DNA from: Microbacterium hydrocarbonoxydans | GTDB taxonomy: Bacteria; Actinomycetota; Actinomycetes; Actinomycetales; Microbacteriaceae | Assembly: GCF_900105205.1 (NCBI RefSeq) | Contig: NZ_FNSQ01000005.1 | Location: 806,001 to 870,000, forward strand | DNA length: 64,000 nucleotides | Reading direction: 5' to 3' | Shown here: in pieces, positions 45,210 through 53,975 of the stretch | How the letters are laid out: each line of letters begins with the position of its first letter | Position numbering within the stretch: the first letter of the stretch is position 1 | Translations under genes and position numbers: made by a program | The notes under the pieces: model-generated | What the model was told of the DNA's origin: nothing | Database searches by the model: none | Seen by the model: the letters and a program-made list of their open reading frames with translations, nothing else

Positions 45210-46822
45210 GCCTTCCCATCGCACCCACGACCGGTCCTCGTCGTTTCCACCAGGCCAGCTGGAACGAGCCGATCATCTTCGAGCTGTCGACCCCCGGCGA
45301 GCGGGGCGTGTCGGTCCCCGCCGTCGAGCAGGTCGTGCGCGACGCCGTCGGAGATGTGGTGTCCGCTCTGCCGGAGGGCATCCGTCGACCCGCGCCTCCG
45401 GCACTGCCGGAGATCGCCCAGATGCGCGTCCTCAAGCACTTCCTGCGGCTGTCGCAGGAGAACCTGGGATCCGACCTGAACGTCGACATCGGGCAGGGGA
45501 CCTGCACGATCAAGTACTCGCCGAAGATCAACGATCAGCTCATCGAGGTCCCGCAGCTGCGGGCGCTGCATCCCGCTCAGGATCCGGCAGACACCCAGGG
45601 GGCACTGGAGCTGATCTGGCGACTCGAGCAGATGATGGCCGAGATCTCGGGGATGGACGCCGTCTCGCTCGCCTCTCCCGGCGGCTCGGCCGGCATCTGG
45701 ACCAACATCGCGATGATCAGGGCGTTCCACGAGTCCCGCGGCGAAGGGGACCAGCGCGACGAGGTCATCACGACCATCTTCAGCCACCCCTCCAATGCGG
45801 CGGCGGCGAAGGTCGCCGGGTACAAGATCATCACCGTCTATCCGGATGCCGACGGCTACCCCGACCTCGAGGCGCTGAAGGCCGCGCTGTCGGAGCGGAC
45901 CGCCGCGATCATGGTGACCAACCCCGAGGACACCGGCATCTACAACCCGGCCATCAGGGAATGGGTCGACGCCGCGCACAACGTCGGGGCGCTCGCCTCG
46001 TACGACCAGGCGAATGCGGCCGGCATCCTCGGGATCACCCGGGCCCGCGACGCGGGATTCGACGTCTGCCAGTTCAACCTGCACAAGACGTTCTCGGCGC
46101 CGCACGGCAGCGGAGGACCGGGTGCTGCGGCGAACGCCGTCTCCGCCGACCTCGCGCCCTTCCTCCCCGGCCCGCGGGTCGAGAAGGTCGACGGGCGCTT
46201 CGTGGTCCGAGAGGCCGGGGAGTTGTCGATCGGTCACGTCGCCCCGGCGCACGGCGTGATCCTCCACGTCGTCCGGGCGTACTCGTGGATCATGGCACTC
46301 GGTGCGGAGGGACTGCTCACGGCATCCCAGATCGCGGTGCTGAACAACAACTACCTGCTGAAGCGGGTGCTCCAGATCCCCGGCGCATCCGCGCCCTACG
46401 CCAGCGGTCGACGCCGGATCGAGCAGGTGCGGTACTCGTGGCAGGAGCTGTTCGAGGACACCGGCATCACCTCGGAGGAGATCGGCATCCGGATGGCGGA
46501 CTACGGCTTCCATTACTGGACCAGCCACCACCCCTACGTCGTGCCGCAGCCGTTCACGCTGGAGCCGACCGAGTGCTACTCGAAGACGGAGATCGACGAG
46601 TACGTCGCGGCGCTCGCGGCCGTGGCCCGGGAGGCGCGGGAGGATCCGGAGCTCGTCCGCTCCGCCCCGCACAACCAGACCGTGCACCACACGCACCACG
46701 ACGACCTCGACGACCCGGAGCGCTGGGCGGTCACCTGGCGCGCCTACCGCCGCAAGTACTTCGGCGAGGTCCCCGCGGACGCCATCGACCGCCCCGTCCT
46801 CGAGGAGTCCCTCGCATCGTGA
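45206..46822 (+). CDS. gcvPB: Glycine dehydrogenase subunit 2-like protein (GcvPB)
   Basis: 538 residues, the PLP half. The Schiff-base lysine is K294 in QFNLHKTFSAPHGSGGPG, well conserved with P-proteins. Upstream SPGGSAGIWTNIAMIR, and late VPQPFTLEPTECYSK. The usual GPVGV segment after the PLP loop is replaced by AANAVSADLAPFLPG, hinting at changed specificity. A histidine-rich stretch (HHTHHDD) near the end is unusual. Coupled to GcvPA and to the kinase by 4-base overlaps. Confidence 0.85.
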   Translation: MSLPIAPTTGPRRFHQASWNEPIIFELSTPGERGVSVPAVEQVVRDAVGDVVSALPEGIRRPAPPALPEIAQMRVLKHFLRLSQENLGSDLNVDIGQGTCTIKYSPKINDQLIEVPQLRALHPAQDPADTQGALELIWRLEQMMAEISGMDAVSLASPGGSAGIWTNIAMIRAFHESRGEGDQRDEVITTIFSHPSNAAAAKVAGYKIITVYPDADGYPDLEALKAALSERTAAIMVTNPEDTGIYNPAIREWVDAAHNVGALASYDQANAAGILGITRARDAGFDVCQFNLHKTFSAPHGSGGPGAAANAVSADLAPFLPGPRVEKVDGRFVVREAGELSIGHVAPAHGVILHVVRAYSWIMALGAEGLLTASQIAVLNNNYLLKRVLQIPGASAPYASGRRRIEQVRYSWQELFEDTGITSEEIGIRMADYGFHYWTSHHPYVVPQPFTLEPTECYSKTEIDEYVAALAAVAREAREDPELVRSAPHNQTVHHTHHDDLDDPERWAVTWRAYRRKYFGEVPADAIDRPVLEESLAS

Positions 46823-47952
46823 TCGGCCTGGTCGTCAATCCTGTCGCCGGAGTCGGCGGGCCCGCGGGCCTGGCCGGCTCCGACGGCGCGGATGTGCAGC
46901 GCCTCGCCAGGGAGCGGGGCAGCCGCTCGCGCGTGCAGGAACGGGCGGGACTCGCTCTGACGACGCTGGCCGCACGGCATCCGGGGCTCGATGTGGTGAC
47001 CGCCGCCGGCCCGATGGGAGCGGATGCGGTGGAAGCGGCCGGCCTGGTCGCCCGCATGGTGCATCGACCGGATGCGTCCACCACCAGCGCCGACGACACC
47101 ACGCGTGCGGTCGCGGCGGTGGCCGCGGCGGGTGCCGACCTCGTGCTCGTCGTCGGCGGGGACGGCACACTCCGCGATGCCGCCGTCGCGCTGGGTGAGC
47201 AGCCGAGCACCGCGGTGCTGGGAGTCCCGGCGGGAGTGAAGATGTACTCGCCGGTCTTCGCGGTCAGCCCCCGCGCTGCCGGCGCGCTCGCCGCCGACTG
47301 GGTGAGCGAGGGCGGCCTCCCCGTCTTCGATCGTGAGGTGCTCGACATCGACGAGGCGGCCATGCGGCGCGCAGTCGTCTCCCCGACCCTCTTCGGGATG
47401 CTCCCGGTGCCCTCGCGCGTCGGACGTACGCAGGCCCGGAAGGCGGGGACGCCGGCCGGCGAGAAGGCGGCTGTCGAAGCCGCCGCGCGGGGCGCGGTCG
47501 CGCGCATGCGTCGCGGCATCCGCTACCTGCTGGGACCGGGCGGCACCACGGCGGAGGTCGCCAGACAGCTCGGTGTCGAGGGCAGCCCGCTCGGAATCGA
47601 TGTGCTCCTCGACGGCGAGATCGTCGTGCGCGCGGCGAGCGAGCAGCAGCTCCTCGCGGCGGTCGCCGAGGGTCCGGCGAAGGCTGTCATCACGGTGATC
47701 GGCGGGCAGGGTTTTCTGCTCGGCCGCGGCAACCAGCAGCTCTCCGCCTCCGTGCTCCGCGCGCTCGGCGACGACCCCCTCCTAGTCGTGGCACCCGAGC
47801 AGAAGCTCATCGACCTGCACGGTCGGCCGCTCCTTGTGGACACCGGCGACTCCGAGCTCGATGCCAGGCTCGCAGGGCACGTCCGCATCGTCACCGGCCC
47901 CGGCGCGACGAGCCTGTACGCCGTGTCCGCCCCCGAACTCACCCCGCTCTGA
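46819..47952 (+). CDS. ATP-NAD kinase family protein, AcoX-like
   Basis: 377 residues. N-terminal NPVAGVGG at 7-14 and the nucleotide-binding GGDGT at 113-117 are the NAD-kinase/AcoX signature. AcoX proteins accompany some PLP or thiamine enzymes without a settled reaction. GTG start overlaps the GcvPB stop (GTGA). It may phosphorylate NAD for the SDR that follows, or a small metabolite. Confidence 0.8.
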   Translation: MIGLVVNPVAGVGGPAGLAGSDGADVQRLARERGSRSRVQERAGLALTTLAARHPGLDVVTAAGPMGADAVEAAGLVARMVHRPDASTTSADDTTRAVAAVAAAGADLVLVVGGDGTLRDAAVALGEQPSTAVLGVPAGVKMYSPVFAVSPRAAGALAADWVSEGGLPVFDREVLDIDEAAMRRAVVSPTLFGMLPVPSRVGRTQARKAGTPAGEKAAVEAAARGAVARMRRGIRYLLGPGGTTAEVARQLGVEGSPLGIDVLLDGEIVVRAASEQQLLAAVAEGPAKAVITVIGGQGFLLGRGNQQLSASVLRALGDDPLLVVAPEQKLIDLHGRPLLVDTGDSELDARLAGHVRIVTGPGATSLYAVSAPELTPL

Positions 47953-47972
47953 ACGAACTCGAAAGGAATCCC

Positions 47973-48731
47973 ATGCGACTCACGAACAAGAAGGCCATCG
48001 TCACCGGCGGAGCCGGCGGTATCGGCCGTGCATCCTCGCTCGCCCTCGCTGCAGAAGGCGCCTCCGTCGCGGTCGTCGACCTGAACATCGAGGCGGCGGA
48101 AGGCGTCGCGGCCGAGATCCGGGAGGCGGGCGGTGTCGCGCTCGCGGTGGCGGCCGACGTGTCGGACGAGCAGGACATCGAACGGGTCGTCGCGACGGTG
48201 CTGGCGGAGTTCGGGGGAGTGGATGTGGTCTTCAACAACGCCGGCATCATCCGTCGCACCACCGCCGTCGAGACGACCGTCGAGGAGTGGGACCGCGTCT
48301 TCGGCGTCAACGTGCGATCCATCTTCCTGATGTGCAAGCACGTGGTGCCCGTCATGGAGTCCGCCGGCGGCGGTTCGATCATCAACACCGGCTCGGGCTG
48401 GGGCCTGAAGGGCGGCGGTCGAGCGCTCTCGTACTGCGCCTCCAAGGGCGCGGTGGTGAACATGACTCGTGCCCTCGCGATCGATCACGGTCCGGCGGGG
48501 ATCCGGGTGAACTCGGTCAACCCCGGCGATGTCAACACCGGGATGCTGCGCGATGAGGCCCGCCAGCTCGCGCAGGACACGAGCTCTTTCCTCGCCGAGG
48601 CCGCCGACCGGCCGCTGCGCCGGATGGGTGAGCCGGAGGAGGTCGCCCAGGCCGTCGTGTGGCTCGCGAGCGACGAGTCCTCCTACGTCACGGGATCGGC
48701 GATGGTCGTCGACGGAGGCGGGATCGCCTGA
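47973..48731 (+). CDS. Short-chain dehydrogenase/reductase (SDR)
   Basis: 252 residues, classical SDR. Cofactor motif TGGAGGIGR at 11-19, NNAG at 88-91, catalytic N113, S141, Y154 and K158. The acidic end of the second strand (VVDLN) favours NAD over NADP. AAAGGAA precedes its ATG; gap of 20 bases after the kinase. Last gene of the operon. Confidence 0.9.
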   Translation: MRLTNKKAIVTGGAGGIGRASSLALAAEGASVAVVDLNIEAAEGVAAEIREAGGVALAVAADVSDEQDIERVVATVLAEFGGVDVVFNNAGIIRRTTAVETTVEEWDRVFGVNVRSIFLMCKHVVPVMESAGGGSIINTGSGWGLKGGGRALSYCASKGAVVNMTRALAIDHGPAGIRVNSVNPGDVNTGMLRDEARQLAQDTSSFLAEAADRPLRRMGEPEEVAQAVVWLASDESSYVTGSAMVVDGGGIA

Positions 48732-48756
48732 CCCGATCGGCGCAGGATAGACACCG

Positions 48757-48801
48757 GACGGGCCGCGCGCCAGTGGGATTCCGCTGCCGTCGCGGCCCGT
48801 C
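48757..48801 (+). terminator. Compound hairpin after the operon
   Basis: Outer arms GACGGGCCGCG (48757-48767) and CGCGGCCCGTC (48791-48801) pair perfectly over 11 bp. Inside, CAGTGG and CCGCTG form a second 6-bp stem with one wobble and loop GATT. Probable terminator of the GH42-SDR operon; no T-run. Confidence 0.55.
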
Positions 48802-48812
48802 ACACTGAGCCG

Positions 48813-49973
48813 ATGAGGTTCTTCGTCGCTCGCGTCCTCGGCCAGGTGCTGCGCGCCGGGATCGCGCTGATCCTGCTCGTCCGTCGGCCACGGCCCATCC
48901 ATTCGCATGGCATCGTCTTCGACGGGCAGCTCGTCCTCCTCGACGGCAGGGCGACGTCCGAGATCGGCTGGATCGACCGACGTTACGGCGACGCGGTGCC
49001 GGTCGTGGCGCGGGTATCGCGCGGCGCGGGGCTGCCGACGTGGCTGCCCGACGTCACGGGTCTCGGAGTGCGCTGGCAGCACGAGGGCAAGGATGTCGAC
49101 CTCGAGCTCTCATCCACCGGCATCGGATTTCCGGGACGCTTCGTGCTGCTGCCTCGGCTCAGCCCCTCGCGGGCCACGCTGAGCAGCATCCTGCCGTATC
49201 GCACCGCGCGGGGACCCGTGCTGCTGTGCGCGCGCACCGTGCCGCCTCGGCGGCTTCCCGCTCCGCTGTCCGCGCTTCGTCGCGCGGTGGAGGAGGAGCC
49301 ATGGCAGCTGCGTCTGTATTTCGCGTCTCCACGCGGCCGGTGGCATCCGTTCGCCGATTTGCGGCTGAGTGGGCCGCGCGGCGACGACCCGAGTCTGCGG
49401 CTCGACACCGACCGCAACGGCCTGCCCGGTACCGAGTCGTACGGCTGGGCGTTGGCGCTGCGGCAGCCGTCGTACCGGCTCGCGCAGCGCCCGCCGCGAG
49501 GGCGGCCGGACGATAGCGCCTCGTCGAGGAACGCTCAAGCCCCCTGCGACGAGACGGCGCCTCCGCGCACACTGGCTGGAGCGGCATCGCCCGGCTCTGC
49601 GAAGAGCACGAGCATCCAGCCGCCGAGCGAAAGGGATGACATGGAATCGACACCGTTCTCCACCGACGGCAGCGCCGACTCGGTACAGCCCCTGCGTGAC
49701 GGGGACGCGACCGCGGTGGGCGATCCGAGCGACGACCCGGCGCAGGTCGAATGGGACCGCACCGAGGCGCTGGATGCCGGAGCCGACGAGGCCGACCTCG
49801 ACCCTGCCACCGCGACCGGCGCCGACCCGGACGAGATCCCCTCCGATGACGACGAGGTCCCCGCGCAGGATCAGCCCCGGTCCACCCTGCAGCCGGAGAG
49901 CCAGGGCGAGGACCCGCTGATCGCCGACCTGGGCGAGGAGGGCGAGGGAGACCTCAGCCCGAACGACGCCTGA
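48813..49973 (+). CDS. Two-part hypothetical protein: globular N-terminal part and acidic C-terminal part
   Basis: 386 residues in one open frame. Residues 1-230 form a beta-rich domain (GIVFDGQLVLLDGRATSE; WHPFADLRLSGPR) of unknown function. Residues 231-276 look like translated non-coding DNA. From M277 (nucleotide 49641) a 110-residue very acidic protein begins (EWDRTEALDAGADEADLDP), preceded by GAAAGGGA. The acidic part is typical of a separate small actinobacterial gene. Either the first gene has lost its stop and reads into the second, or the second starts internally. Confidence 0.55.
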   Translation: MRFFVARVLGQVLRAGIALILLVRRPRPIHSHGIVFDGQLVLLDGRATSEIGWIDRRYGDAVPVVARVSRGAGLPTWLPDVTGLGVRWQHEGKDVDLELSSTGIGFPGRFVLLPRLSPSRATLSSILPYRTARGPVLLCARTVPPRRLPAPLSALRRAVEEEPWQLRLYFASPRGRWHPFADLRLSGPRGDDPSLRLDTDRNGLPGTESYGWALALRQPSYRLAQRPPRGRPDDSASSRNAQAPCDETAPPRTLAGAASPGSAKSTSIQPPSERDDMESTPFSTDGSADSVQPLRDGDATAVGDPSDDPAQVEWDRTEALDAGADEADLDPATATGADPDEIPSDDDEVPAQDQPRSTLQPESQGEDPLIADLGEEGEGDLSPNDA

Positions 49974-49989
49974 CCGCCAGCAGACGAGC

Positions 49990-50021
49990 ACGCGCGAGGC
50001 GGTGGACTCCGCCTCGCGCGT
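49990..50021. terminator. Bidirectional hairpin terminator
   Basis: Perfect 13-bp stem: 49990-50002 (ACGCGCGAGGCGG) and 50009-50021, loop TGGACT. It lies between convergent genes, 17 bases after one stop and 15 before the other. Confidence 0.7.
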
Positions 50022-50035
50022 CGCTAAGTGCGGTA

Positions 50036-52588
50036 TCAGTGCTCGGCCAGCAGGTCGTACACCGCGGCCTTCTCGATCGCCTCGGCCCGATTGCGCGCGT
50101 CGAGCTTGCGGTAGATGCTGCGCAGTTGGGTCTTCAGGGTGTTCGGCGACACGTTCAGATCCGCGGCGATCGACTGCAGCGATGCGCCGGATGTCAGCGC
50201 TCGCAACACGACACGCTCGCGGGAGGAGAGACGAGGTCGCTCCGAGGTCGCCGGGAAGACGCCCCGCCCCGGCACGGACTTCGCCCCGCGGTCGGTGAGG
50301 AACTCGCGCAGGAAGTCGACGTCATCCGGGTCGAGCAGCCCGACGGGCGTCGTCAGCTCCCGGTCGTCGAGTCGCACGAGAAGGGTCTCCGCCACCTTGC
50401 GGGCTGCCGCGTCGCCGGCGGTGCGGCGAAGGGCCGCGACCTGGACGGCGACCGTCTCGGCGCGCTGACGAGAGGTCGCCGGAGCGCGGCGCGTCTGCGC
50501 GAGCATCCGAGCCGCCTCCGACGCCTGCCCCTCGACGAGCGCGAGCCGCGCACGTTCGAGGAGGGTGTCGAAGGTGTCGGGTCTGGCATCCTGTCGCAGG
50601 ACCTCGCGCGCTGCCGCCTGATCGCCGGCGGCGAGGTGCAGCAGTGTGCGCGCCCTGCTGAGCGTCTGCCGGGCGTGTGTGCCGGCGCCCTCCCGCCCGC
50701 GCAGCCGGCACAAGGAGTCCAGCTGTTCGAGACCCGCTGCGGCCCGGCCCTCGTGCAGGGCGACCCAAGCCTCGGCGATGCCCATGATCAGCCAGTGCTC
50801 GCTGGTCGAGCGATGCGGGCCGAACACCTGCACGTGTGCGCGTGCAGCGACGACGTCGCCGTCCTCGATCGACAGGAACGCCTCGGCGACGCGATAAAGG
50901 GTGCCGCGATACCCGTCGAGGTGCTCCTGGCCCCATGCCGAATCGTGGATCAGCTCGGCATAGTGCCGCGCCTCCGGCATGTCGCCGTTCAGCGCATGGA
51001 TGCCGCTGAGCAGTGCGATCGCGTGATACGCCTTGACCATGTCGTGCGAGGCACCGAGGGACGCCGCGTACTCGAAGCACTCGACCGCGGCATCCTCGCG
51101 CCCGCCGTAGTAGAGAGAGATGCCCAGGTGGGTGCAGAGCAGCGGCATCTCGACGGCGTAGGGCTCCCAGATCGACTCGGGGGTCTCGCGGTAGAGGTTC
51201 AGCGCCTTGCCTGCGACCTGCGCCGCGCGCTCGGACATGCCGATCAGCCGCAGTGCGGCGCTCTCGGCCGCCCAGATGAAGACGCGTTCGGTGGGGCCGA
51301 GGCCGCTGCGGCGCGAGTTCGCTGCCGAGATCGCGACCCTCAGCAGCTGCAGGCCGCGCAGGCGCCGCAGCTTGCTCGCGATGTAGCAGATGGCCAGCAG
51401 CATCGCGATGAGCGGCTGGTCCCTGAGGCGCGAGACGGGAAGGCGGCGCAGCAGACGCACGGCCTCCGGGCCATGGCTCTCGAGCAGCTGCGTCCACCCC
51501 GACATGATCACGTGCGACGCCAGGGGGAGGTCGTCGTGCTCGACGGCGAGGCGCAGCGCATCCATCGGCGCCCGCCGCTCGAGTGCCCCGTCGACCGCGA
51601 TGCGCATCAGCCCGGGAACCTCGTCTGCGCGAGCATCCATCAGCCCGCGGTGCAGCAGCGCCCTGGCGACCGGCACGAGGGAGAACACGCCGTCCGCCGA
51701 CCGACGGCCGATCCCGAAAGTCTCGGCGTCGTCGAGGATGTTCTCGATGTCCTCCGCACCGGTGAGCGCTCGTGCCGTAGCGGCGTCGACGGCATCCGTG
51801 ATGCTGATCCGAGTGAGAGCCGCCAGCGCGTCGGCGTCGACTCCCGACCGTTCGAGCCGGGGCCGCAGGTACTCCGCGACAGCGGGGGAGGCGGCCTCGA
51901 GCACCGACGACGGATCGCCGAGCACGCGCTGCTTCGATGCGGCATGGATGAGGGCGGGGAATCCGCCCGTCGCCGCGAGCACCTGGGCGGCTTCCAGCTG
52001 CCGGATGTGCAGCGCGCGGGAGATCTCGTCCTCGTCGAACAGCAGATCGTCGGGACCGATGACCGTGCGATCGATCATCAGGTCGAGACCGTCGCTGTCG
52101 AACGGGCTGCGCCGACTCGTGGCGACAATCAGACGCGCATCGGGCGCAGCGGCCAGGGTGCGGCAGATGTCGAAGACGCTCTCGCGATCCTGATCGGCGG
52201 CGTCATCGAGCACCAGGACGAGCGGATGCTGCACCTCCGCGAGGTGAGCGGCGACGACCCGCCAGGCATCGACGGCCCGGCCGGCAGCCGGGTCCGCCGG
52301 GAGCTCTGCGCTGGCGGCCGGCGCGAGTCCGCGGCGTGCGAGGGCACGCAGCACGGCCCGGGCGAGTGACGCGCTCGATCCGTCCTGGCCCGGAGCGACC
52401 CACACCACGGTCGAGGCCGAAGCCCTGGTCCACTCGGCCAGAGCGACGGTCTTTCCCATGCCGGAGGCGCCGCGCAGCACCGTCAGTGCATCGGTGCTCT
52501 CCAGTGCGGCGACGAGCCGGGGACGCGCGATGACGTCGCTCGGCACACGGGGCGCGTCAGAGCGCGAGAGCGCGGCGGATGGCTGCAT
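50036..52588 (-). CDS. MalT-like LuxR-family ATPase regulator
   Basis: 850 residues. N-terminal STAND-type ATPase with Walker A GASGMGKT at 40-47, long helical repeat region in the middle, and C-terminal LuxR HTH in the last 65 residues (LSSRERVVLRALTSGASLQS; NVSPNTLKTQLRSIYRKL). These proteins activate genes after binding ATP and an inducer. GGGGAGGGA precedes the ATG at 52588, preferred over 52690. No obvious target operon adjoins it. Confidence 0.85.
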   Translation of the reverse strand: MQPSAALSRSDAPRVPSDVIARPRLVAALESTDALTVLRGASGMGKTVALAEWTRASASTVVWVAPGQDGSSASLARAVLRALARRGLAPAASAELPADPAAGRAVDAWRVVAAHLAEVQHPLVLVLDDAADQDRESVFDICRTLAAAPDARLIVATSRRSPFDSDGLDLMIDRTVIGPDDLLFDEDEISRALHIRQLEAAQVLAATGGFPALIHAASKQRVLGDPSSVLEAASPAVAEYLRPRLERSGVDADALAALTRISITDAVDAATARALTGAEDIENILDDAETFGIGRRSADGVFSLVPVARALLHRGLMDARADEVPGLMRIAVDGALERRAPMDALRLAVEHDDLPLASHVIMSGWTQLLESHGPEAVRLLRRLPVSRLRDQPLIAMLLAICYIASKLRRLRGLQLLRVAISAANSRRSGLGPTERVFIWAAESAALRLIGMSERAAQVAGKALNLYRETPESIWEPYAVEMPLLCTHLGISLYYGGREDAAVECFEYAASLGASHDMVKAYHAIALLSGIHALNGDMPEARHYAELIHDSAWGQEHLDGYRGTLYRVAEAFLSIEDGDVVAARAHVQVFGPHRSTSEHWLIMGIAEAWVALHEGRAAAGLEQLDSLCRLRGREGAGTHARQTLSRARTLLHLAAGDQAAAREVLRQDARPDTFDTLLERARLALVEGQASEAARMLAQTRRAPATSRQRAETVAVQVAALRRTAGDAAARKVAETLLVRLDDRELTTPVGLLDPDDVDFLREFLTDRGAKSVPGRGVFPATSERPRLSSRERVVLRALTSGASLQSIAADLNVSPNTLKTQLRSIYRKLDARNRAEAIEKAAVYDLLAEH

Positions 52589-52711
52589 CGTTCCCTCCCC
52601 CGGATCGTGTGCGTCTCTACGATATGCCGAAACATCGGATGTGGGGCGGGGAATGTCCCGGGCCCGGAAGCAGGGATCAGCACGTCGCACGCGCGGTTCT
52701 AGGCTGGACGG

Positions 52712-53263
52712 ATGGATGAAGCACGCGTCGACCCTGCGAAGCGGATCCCGACGAGCGCACTGCTCGTCAGCGCCGCGTTCGGCACCGTCCAGGCGCTCCT
52801 CTTCGCGATGATCGTGCCGGTGACGACCGTGCTCGCCGTCTCATCGCCGCCCGCATACGCGCTGGTCGCCGCCATTCACAGCGCGATGCCGCTGCTGGCG
52901 CGCGTCGTCACCCGCACGCCGGGGATGGCGACCTTCACCGCCTTCGTCACCGGCATCCTCACCGTTGCGGTGTCACCGATCGGGCCGCTGGCGATGGTTC
53001 CGATGCTGTGTGCTGCGCTCACCTTCGACCTCGTCCTCCCGCTGCGCCGTGGAGTCGCGCCGAAAGCGCCGCACATCCTCCTCGCCGCCGTGGTGGCCGG
53101 CGTCGTCCTCTTTGTCGTCTCGCTGCCGGTGTTCTCGCCCGATCACATGGTGCCCGGCATCCTGATGGCGACCCTCGCCTGCCGCATCGTCGGCGAGCTG
53201 GCGGTGGCTGCCGGCGTCATCGGCATCCGTCGATTGCTGCAGCGTGCAGGAGCCGTGCGCTGA
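52712..53263 (+). CDS. Predicted membrane protein, possibly ECF S-component-like
   Basis: 183 residues, five or so hydrophobic segments (about 16-38, 46-63, 71-102, 118-138, 145-170). Length and layout resemble substrate-binding S components of ECF vitamin importers, but no EcfT or EcfA gene is near. Divergent from the MalT-like regulator. Confidence 0.55.
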   Translation: MDEARVDPAKRIPTSALLVSAAFGTVQALLFAMIVPVTTVLAVSSPPAYALVAAIHSAMPLLARVVTRTPGMATFTAFVTGILTVAVSPIGPLAMVPMLCAALTFDLVLPLRRGVAPKAPHILLAAVVAGVVLFVVSLPVFSPDHMVPGILMATLACRIVGELAVAAGVIGIRRLLQRAGAVR

Positions 53264-53315
53264 CCGCAGCGTTCTGCCTCTGCCGCCCGCGGACGATCGC
53301 GCGTATCGTTCATAT

Positions 53316-53651
53316 ATGGGAAGACTCTTCTACGGGTCGTCGCATTCGCCGATCCTCATCGACGACAGGGCGCTGGCTCATCTCAAAGTCGTGATCGCGA
53401 CGAAACTGCGCCGTCAGGAGAGCTTCACGCTGTCGTGGGTGCACAAGGACGGCGAGGCGCCCGGTCGCTCGACCATCTGGCTGCACCCGGCGATCCCGCT
53501 CCGTTTCGTGTTCGACGAGACCGAGGCGCCGCCGTTGAACCCACGATGGATCGAGGCGCTCTCGCAGACGCTCAGCAGCGCCGGGGGAGTGTGCCTGATC
53601 GATGAGATCATCGATCCGACCGAGGGTGATTCCAGCCCGAGCCAGCGCTGA
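53316..53651 (+). CDS. Small MGR-type protein, paralogue 1
   Basis: 111 residues. Starts MGRLFYGSSHSPILIDD, then LAHLKVVIATKLRRQESF and WLHPAIPLRFVF. This layout is shared with the proteins at 55854 and 56558. Function unknown; databases often give such proteins misleading DNA-ligase-like names. ATG at 53316. Confidence 0.7.
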   Translation: MGRLFYGSSHSPILIDDRALAHLKVVIATKLRRQESFTLSWVHKDGEAPGRSTIWLHPAIPLRFVFDETEAPPLNPRWIEALSQTLSSAGGVCLIDEIIDPTEGDSSPSQR

Positions 53652-53975
53652 CAGGCACATGCCTCAGGTGAGTGACGGCGTACGCCATGCCGCTCCGATC
53701 GTCAGGCTGCGGGGGCCGTCTGGAAGGGCTGCAAAGGCCTTGCGTCGGGCGCGGCGCGGCGTCAGCGCCTCGATGCCGCATCCGTCTGGTCCGCGGTGCG
53801 GGCGAGACACCGAGACCACGCTCAGCGGGCCCTGAGAGCGTGTGCAGTTCGCACGCACGACGTGCGCGCCACCCTTGCGCCTTTCAGCGTCCTGTGGCGG
53901 AGTGCGGGGCGCTCGGATCGCGCAGCGAAAGTCAAGTCTCTGTGCGCGGAACGCGGTTCGAGGCTGAATACGACC
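53652..53975. other. Spacer without recognisable gene
   Basis: 324 bases between the MGR paralogue and YbdK. Both strands contain open frames, but none shows a start with a ribosome site and a plausible protein. I see no tRNA, hairpin or operator. It must contain the promoter of the YbdK gene. Confidence 0.5.
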
